From NCBI GenBank assembly GCA_900095835.1, contig LT608321.1, positions 1,144,673 through 1,208,672 of the forward strand: a DNA stretch of 64,000 bases, read 5' to 3'. The translations under genes were made by a program, and so were the position numbers. Numbering within the stretch: the first letter of the stretch is position 1; every line of letters begins with the position of its first letter. Source of the stretch: Ihuprevotella massiliensis (GTDB lineage: Bacteria; Bacteroidota; Bacteroidia; Bacteroidales; Bacteroidaceae). The notes under the pieces are model-generated. The model saw nothing but the letters and a program-made list of their open reading frames with translations, was not told where the DNA came from and did not search any database. Below, piece after piece: positions 59,324 to 64,000 of this stretch.

Positions 59324-59366
59324 TCAGCCTCCTTTCGATCTTTCTCTCTTTCTAGAATCAATGCTC

Positions 59367-59402
59367 ATCTGCGCAGTCCTTCAGGGCTACGCAGATTTTT
59401 TT
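59367..59402 (+). terminator. Terminator of the pfl operon
   Basis: Stem ATCTGCG/CGCAGAT with inner pairs, then TTTTTTT, 43 bp after pflA. Confidence 0.88.
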
Positions 59403-59403
59403 G

Positions 59404-59475
59404 CGCCCCTATTTTATATGGGAGGATAAGAGGCGAAAGTGAGAAAAAATCAAAGAAAAGTGCACTTTTTTCTTT
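59404..59475 (+). repeat. Composite element D, TATATGGG module
   Basis: CGCCCCTATTTTATATGGGA, GGATAAGAGGCGAAAGTGAG, AAAAAATC, AAAGTGCACTTTTTTC. It begins 1-2 bp after the pfl terminator, same strand as pflA. Confidence 0.78.
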
Positions 59476-59631
59476 AGAAGCACCAGATTATGCAAACTAA
59501 ACCTTACAATAAAGCACGATACACCTAAAAAAAAGCAGCATTCAAAGTGATGAAAATAATCAAGAAGGCGCTACTACCCTCTCCTGTACAAGCGACTCAC
59601 TTCAAATGAAGAAAAATAAAGGGTGAGTTTC

Positions 59632-59920
59632 CTCGCGTACGCGCGCGCATTACCAGCAAACATACACTTTTTGCTTTCACAACCTTCACCGATGGGCGTT
59701 GAGTTTTCATAAAAAAGACTTGCAAACCACACTATTTCGCCCCCAAATACGATACCTATCGTTGCCTCTACCAGACGGACTTTCATGCACTTTTGAAGAA
59801 CGCCGTTCCTAATACTCTCGCATGGCATTGTATTTCAGTAGACTACACCCATTTTTGTGAAGGTTGTGAAAGCAAAAAGTGCAAAAATGTAGGGTGTGCG
59901 CGCACGCGCACGCGCGAGAG
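59632..59920. repeat. Composite element D, inverted arm pair
   Basis: Left arm 59632-59689 (CTCGCGTACGCGCGCGC, core 59673-59689) and inverted right arm 59857-59920 (core 59857-59873, then alternating GTGTGCGCGCACGCGCACGC). Spacer between cores 167 bp, unrelated in sequence to the other spacers. Confidence 0.88.
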
Positions 59921-60000
59921 AGGTGGAAAAGACGAAAATCTGGAGCACGATAAAACACTCCTCTGAAGTGAGATTCATACTTCTCCAAGCATCCAATAAA

Positions 60001-60090
60001 AACATCGGACGTTTTCCAAAAAACGTTGGACTTTTTCCAAAAAACGTGGGAGATAATTTTAAGAACGTGGGAGATAAATTCTTGAATGTG
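60001..60090. repeat. Composite element D, 21-bp tandem array
   Basis: Exact-period units at 60001, 60022, 60043 and 60064 (AACATCGGAC, AACGTTGGAC, AACGTGGGAG, AACGTGGGAG) and a decayed fifth. Follows the right arm by ~80 bp. Confidence 0.85.
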
Positions 60091-60364
60091 CGACTATCGT
60101 TATGGGCACTTCTAGATAAGTAGAATTTTAGGTGGATAATAGAAGTTTGTATTTGAATGGCAAACTCATCAAAGAAGAAACGCAGAAAGCGACCTTTTGG
60201 ACTGCCAATAACAATATTTTTTCGCATTCTGAGTTTTGGATAGGTACCACCTATCCCGGAAGTCCTGCCACTGTATGGTAAAATGTGACGTGATACTTTC
60301 AAAGAGGTATCACGTCACATTAGTTTCAGTGTAGTTGTGTCTAAGATGATTGGGTGATGATTAC

Positions 60365-60401
60365 AAAAAAAACGCGCAACACTCTTTCGAATGTTGCGCG
60401 T
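60365..60401 (-). terminator. Terminator of the tRNA-Asn pair
   Basis: 10-bp perfect stem 60372-60381/60392-60401 (ACGCGCAACA and complement); minus strand continues TTTTTTTT, 3 bp after the downstream tRNA. Confidence 0.9.
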
Positions 60402-60403
60402 TG

Positions 60404-60477
60404 CGCTTCAGGATGGGCTTGAACCAACGACCCCCTGATTAACAGTCAGGTGCTCTAACCAACTGAGCTACTGAAGC
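60404..60477 (-). tRNA. tRNA-Asn (GTT), copy 2
   Basis: 74 nt; acceptor GCTTCAG/CTGAAGC, D-arm GCTCAGTTGGTTAGAGC, anticodon loop CTGTTAA (anticodon GTT), T-loop TTCAAGC. Identical to the copy at 60517-60590; no encoded CCA. Confidence 0.96.
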
Positions 60478-60516
60478 AGGTGTCTTTTTATTTTACTACC
60501 GCAGACTTGGTAGTGG

Positions 60517-60590
60517 CGCTTCAGGATGGGCTTGAACCAACGACCCCCTGATTAACAGTCAGGTGCTCTAACCAACTGAGCTACTGAAGC
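60517..60590 (-). tRNA. tRNA-Asn (GTT), copy 1
   Basis: 74 nt, sequence identical to the second copy; the two are 39 bp apart and share the terminator at 60365-60401, so probably one transcript. Confidence 0.96.
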
Positions 60591-60700
60591 AGGTCTTTTG
60601 CGAAGAGAAAACTGGAGTTTTATTGGCACGAAACCTTGAAAAGTGCGTCCTTATTTCTCGTTTGCAGTGCAAAAGTAGTACTTTATTTCGAATTAAGCAC

Positions 60701-60708
60701 TATCTTTG
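60701..60708 (+). promoter_or_regulatory. Promoter -7 box (TATCTTTG) of the PfkB-family gene
   Basis: Matches TAnnTTTG, 27 bp upstream of the ATG at 60735. An upstream in-frame ATG (60636) would lie before the promoter. Confidence 0.65.
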
Positions 60709-60734
60709 CAGAGAAAATTTCAAGAAAAAATTGC

Positions 60735-61706
60735 ATGAAGAAAATTTTAGGCGTAGGAAATGCTCTAGTTGACGCCCTCTATAAAATAGATAACGAAAAT
60801 ATAATCAAGCAATTAGGGGTATCGATAGATGGCATGACGCTGATAGATGCTGACCGTAGAAAAAAAATCGTGGAACAGCTCAAAAATGTGCCTTTTGAGT
60901 GTCGAACAGGTGGTTCGGCAAGCAATGCGGTGCATTGTGTCGCTGCTCTGGGAGGTGATGCTAGTTTCATCGGTCGCACGGGTAAGGACGACAATGGCAA
61001 GTTTTATGCAGAGTCGTGTGCCGAGGCTGGTGTGAAGCCCCTTACCACTATTTCAGAAGATATTCCCACCGGTGTTGCCACCACCTTCATTCTTCCCGAT
61101 GGACGTCGCACTTTTGCTACTTATCTTGGGGCAGCGGCAACCGTAAGTGCTGAGGATTTGCACGAAGACGACTTTGCGGCTGTCGACTACATGTTTATTG
61201 AAGGCTATTTGGTGCAAAATCATGGACTGATCTTGCGTGCTGTGGAATTGGCGCAGCGCAATGGCGTGAAGGTGTGTCTGGATTTGGCATCGTGGAACAT
61301 TGTGGAAGAAGAGCGTGCTTTCTTTGCTGAACTCTTGCCTAAGATTGACATCGTCTTTGCTAATGAAGAAGAAGCTCAAGCCATGACGGGGGCAACTGGG
61401 GCTGCTGCTGCCGAGTGGTTGGCACGCACTTGTGCCATTGCCGTGGTGAAATGCGGAGCCGATGGAGCCGTTGCGGTGGCAGGCGACAAAAAGGTAAGCG
61501 TCGCTGCTGAGCGCGTGGCAAAGGTGGAAGACACCACTGGTGCAGGTGATTTCTTTGCTGGTGGATTCCTCTATGAGCATGCGAAAGGTGCTTCGTTGGA
61601 GCACTGTTTGCAGATGGGTGCACGCTGTGCAGCTGCGGTGATCCAAGTGATGGGGACGCAGTTGTCCACTGAAACCTGGGCCGAATTGCGCCAAAACAGA
61701 GCATAG
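60735..61706 (+). CDS. PfkB-family carbohydrate/nucleoside kinase
   Basis: 323 residues from MKKILGVGNALVDALYKI. Ribokinase fold: GG-containing lid/substrate segment (CRTGGSASNAVHCVAALGGDASFIGRTGKDDNG), ATP site and anion hole with the catalytic Asp in DTTGAGDFFAGGFLYEHAKG, plus FANEEEAQAMTG. In Bacteroidales this group is usually annotated as adenosine kinase; ribokinase or fructokinase cannot be excluded. Stands alone between tRNA-Asn and the S41 protease. Confidence 0.88.
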   Translation: MKKILGVGNALVDALYKIDNENIIKQLGVSIDGMTLIDADRRKKIVEQLKNVPFECRTGGSASNAVHCVAALGGDASFIGRTGKDDNGKFYAESCAEAGVKPLTTISEDIPTGVATTFILPDGRRTFATYLGAAATVSAEDLHEDDFAAVDYMFIEGYLVQNHGLILRAVELAQRNGVKVCLDLASWNIVEEERAFFAELLPKIDIVFANEEEAQAMTGATGAAAAEWLARTCAIAVVKCGADGAVAVAGDKKVSVAAERVAKVEDTTGAGDFFAGGFLYEHAKGASLEHCLQMGARCAAAVIQVMGTQLSTETWAELRQNRA

Positions 61707-61785
61707 AAGTGGCAAGCGCAAGGGGAAGTGTCGAAAAAACTCTATTTTCAAAGCCTCACTGCACAGCTATTTCTCAAAAAGGCCG

Positions 61786-61793
61786 TAACTTTG
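61786..61793 (+). promoter_or_regulatory. Promoter -7 box (TAACTTTG) of the S41 protease gene
   Basis: TAACTTTG, 72 bp upstream of the ATG at 61865. A frame opening at 61709 includes this box and is rejected as the start. Confidence 0.6.
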
Positions 61794-61864
61794 TAGTCAC
61801 ACACGTGCGTGCGCGAAAGCAAATTCGCCAATGCCTCGTGACGTGGGTGCAGAACCGACACAAA

Positions 61865-63538
61865 ATGATCAAAAGAATTTTTCTCTTTATAACCCTCCTC
61901 TTCGGATTCGGGGCGCAGATTTCACTCCAAGCGCAGGAGTCTGACAATTTCAAAACCACAAAGGCTTTGGACATTTTCAATGCGCTCTACGAAGAATTGG
62001 AACTAAACTACGTAGATACGCTCGATGCGGAGCAGGTGACGGGTGATGCTATCCGCTATATGCTCAATTGCCTTGACCCCTACACCGAATTTTACAAAGC
62101 TTCTCGCACCGATGAACTGAAAACCCTCACCACCGGAAAGTATGCCGGCATAGGGTCGCCGATTCGCTACCACAAAGGGAGCGATCGCTGCGTCTTTGAC
62201 GGACCTTATGTGGGAATGCCTGCTCAGACAGCAGGTTTGCGCACTGGTGATATCATCATGAAAATCAATGATAAAGAGGTGGGGGTCTGTGGAAAACAAG
62301 CAAAATCGGACTATTCTAGCAAGATTTCCAACCAACTGCGTGGAGAAGCTGGCACGTCGCTGACCGTCACCGTGAAGCGTCCGATGCACGAGAAGTTGTT
62401 GCGCTTCCGATTGAAGCGACAGTTGATCAAACAACCTTCGGTGCCCTTTGCGCAACTTTTGCCCAACCATGTGGGATATGTGGTGATGACGGGCTATCGC
62501 GACGATACGACTCATGATTTGCGCCAAGCCATTGAACAACTAAAAACGCAGGGAGCACAACGTCTGGTGCTGGATTTGCGCGGCAATGGTGGCGGACTGA
62601 TGAATCAGGCTGTAGATGTGGTGAATCTTTTCATCCCCAAAGGCAAAAAGGTGCTAGAGATGCGCGGAAAGGATCCCGAACAGAATGCCATTCTCAAAAC
62701 CAAACAGGCTCCGCTCGATGCAGACATCCCCATGGTGGTGTTGGTGAATTACGGCACTGCCTCGGCTGCTGAAATCACTTCGGGTACGCTGCAAGATTAT
62801 GACCGCGCAGTGATTGTGGGACAGCGCACCTATGGTAAGGGACTTGTGCAGTCGCAACGAGAATTGCCTTACAACACGATGCTCAAACTCACCACGGCAA
62901 AGTATTACATCCCCTCTGGACGCTGTGTGCAGGCTTATGATTTCAAAAATCGTGGCGCTGATGGACAACCTAAGCACTTGCCCGATTCGCTCTGCAAAAC
63001 TTTCAAGACGAGCAACGGTCGCTTGGTGAAAGATGGTGGTGGCATCACCCCCGATGTGGCTGTGACCCCCGATTCGCTGCCTGACATGCTCGATGATCTT
63101 GCTCTCTCTGAGGAGTTTTTCGACTATGTGGTGAAATACCTCAACACCCATCGCGAATTGGCACCTGCAGCGTCATTCAATATCTCTGATGCAGATTTCC
63201 AAGATTTCCTATCTTTCATGGAAAAAAGTTCCTTCACCTACAACACGCAGACGAAGCGCATGCTGGATTATCTGAAGAAATGGGCAGACTATGAGGGATA
63301 TAGCGACAGCATTCAGACCGAGTTGAAAGCATTGTCCACGAAACTTGCTCCAAACGTGGCAGCCGACTTGCGTCGCTGGCAGAAGGAGGTGCGCGAATTG
63401 TTGGAATACGCGATCGTTTCCTCGCACTATGGGCTGCAAGGTGCTTATGCTTACAAACTGCGCAATGATAAAGAATTGACGCTCTCTACAGAGATTTTAC
63501 TCGATAAAGACCGATACCACAAGTTGTTGCGCAAATAA
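61865..63538 (+). CDS. S41 family C-terminal processing peptidase
   Basis: 557 residues with signal peptide (MIKRIFLFITLLFGFGAQISLQAQ). N-terminal helical region with LNCLDPYTEFY, a PDZ domain (~110-190: GLRTGDIIMKINDKEV), then the tail-specific protease core with Ser300 in VVLVNYGTASAAEITSGTLQD and Lys325 in GQRTYGKGLVQSQ: Ser-Lys spacing of 25, as in E. coli Tsp/Prc. C-terminal helical domain of ~170 residues. Periplasmic; such enzymes trim or degrade proteins by C-terminal recognition, including wall hydrolases. Confidence 0.9.
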   Translation: MIKRIFLFITLLFGFGAQISLQAQESDNFKTTKALDIFNALYEELELNYVDTLDAEQVTGDAIRYMLNCLDPYTEFYKASRTDELKTLTTGKYAGIGSPIRYHKGSDRCVFDGPYVGMPAQTAGLRTGDIIMKINDKEVGVCGKQAKSDYSSKISNQLRGEAGTSLTVTVKRPMHEKLLRFRLKRQLIKQPSVPFAQLLPNHVGYVVMTGYRDDTTHDLRQAIEQLKTQGAQRLVLDLRGNGGGLMNQAVDVVNLFIPKGKKVLEMRGKDPEQNAILKTKQAPLDADIPMVVLVNYGTASAAEITSGTLQDYDRAVIVGQRTYGKGLVQSQRELPYNTMLKLTTAKYYIPSGRCVQAYDFKNRGADGQPKHLPDSLCKTFKTSNGRLVKDGGGITPDVAVTPDSLPDMLDDLALSEEFFDYVVKYLNTHRELAPAASFNISDADFQDFLSFMEKSSFTYNTQTKRMLDYLKKWADYEGYSDSIQTELKALSTKLAPNVAADLRRWQKEVRELLEYAIVSSHYGLQGAYAYKLRNDKELTLSTEILLDKDRYHKLLRK

Positions 63539-63591
63539 ACGCAATCTCTCATTCCTCATTTATACATTCATCTCACAACACCCCTCCTCTC

Positions 63592-64000
63592 ATGAAGATC
63601 CTTCTCCTTGGTTCCGGTGGTCGCGAACACGCACTTGCCTGGAAAATCGCCCAAAGTCCTAAAGTTGAGCAACTTTTCATTGCACCAGGCAACGCTGGCA
63701 CGTCCAGTGTAGGCGAAAACGTGGACATCGCTGCCACAGATTTTGATGCCCTTGCAGACTTCGTCGTGAAGCAGCAAGTGGACATGGTGGTTGTCGGTCC
63801 GGAAGATCCATTGGTGAAGGGTATCTACGATGATTTCCTCTCTCGCTCGGCTACGGCACACATCCCTGTCATTGGTCCTTCAAAGGCAGGCGCAGTGCTC
63901 GAAGGTTCAAAGGACTTTGCCAAAGCCTTTATGCAACGTCACGGCATTCCCACCGCAGCTTATCAAACCTTCGATGGCACACAAGTGGAAGCTGGTTGCG
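63592..64000 (+). CDS. purD: Phosphoribosylamine--glycine ligase, N-terminal part
   Basis: The first 136 codons are visible and the gene runs off the window. MKILLLGSGGREHALAWKI is the PurD N-domain signature; APGNAGT, VVVGPEDPLVKGIYDDF, and IGPSKAGAVLEGSKDFAKAFM (start of the ATP-grasp fold) follow. Catalyses the second step of IMP synthesis. 53 bp after the S41 protease gene, so possibly the same transcript. Confidence 0.96.
   Translation, partial: MKILLLGSGGREHALAWKIAQSPKVEQLFIAPGNAGTSSVGENVDIAATDFDALADFVVKQQVDMVVVGPEDPLVKGIYDDFLSRSATAHIPVIGPSKAGAVLEGSKDFAKAFMQRHGIPTAAYQTFDGTQVEAGC

Noticed and set aside
60404-60590. Twin tRNA-Asn genes as att duplication of an integrated element
   Set aside because: Both copies are full length and only 39 bp apart with nothing between; simple tandem duplication explains them.

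Overview
The window comes from a Bacteroidota genome, most likely order Bacteroidales and probably Prevotellaceae. Three things point there: many genes carry the Bacteroidota promoter (-7 box TAnnTTTG, often with TTTG or TTG about 20 bp upstream); the conserved block rpsU-xer-hpf-tRNAs-tuf-tRNA-Trp-secE-nusG-rplKAJL-rpoBC is present; and the secreted proteins (type IX-like C-terminal tails, lipoproteins, Ser-type sulfatase, GH31 enzyme with CBM/dockerin modules) are typical. No phage, plasmid, transposase, CRISPR array or rRNA was seen.

Layout. 1-7.1 kb: end of a Gln/Tyr/Pro/Gly repeat protein, alaS, a MATE transporter coupled to a glycine-zipper lipoprotein, a coiled-coil lipoprotein and rsmI. 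7.4-17.3 kb: AI-2E family membrane protein, a 1300-residue GH31 glycosidase and a secreted metzincin with six Ig-like domains, four encoded by near-identical 255-bp units. 17.5-22.4 kb: rplS and a short str operon rpsL-rpsG-fusA-rpsJ, cut off from the rest of the S10 operon. 22.6-30.4 kb: large LRR/sorting-tail protein, OmpA-family protein, a DUF3467 protein and a methyltransferase. 30.6-45.7 kb: rpoC and rpoB preceded by a terminator-like attenuator, ribosomal stalk and L1/L11 genes, nusG, secE, tuf, four tRNAs, hpf, xer and rpsU, all on the minus strand. 46-52 kb: NlpC/P60 hydrolase, sulfatase, glmM and a small acidic protein. 52.8-64 kb: clpB, pflB-pflA (anaerobic pyruvate metabolism), two identical tRNA-Asn genes, a PfkB-family kinase, an S41 protease and the start of purD.

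The most unusual content is non-coding. Four long intergenic regions (about 8.6-9.3, 28.7-29.6, 47.2-48.1 and 59.4-60.1 kb) carry copies of the same composite element. Each has three modules: a ~70-bp block centred on TATATGGGAGG; a pair of inverted ~60-bp arms (core GCTTTCACAACCTTCAC, outer alternating purine-pyrimidine GC tract) around a spacer of non-conserved sequence but tightly constrained length (177, 167, 166 and 167 bp between cores, so differing by about one helical turn or not at all); and a tandem array of 21-bp units (AACGTGGGAG type). In all four, module order and orientation follow the same rule relative to the gene whose 3' end precedes the element. I know of no described element of this form, and it is the best candidate here for an undescribed system. 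Function is unknown; the constant spacing suggests bound or looped DNA rather than a coding function.
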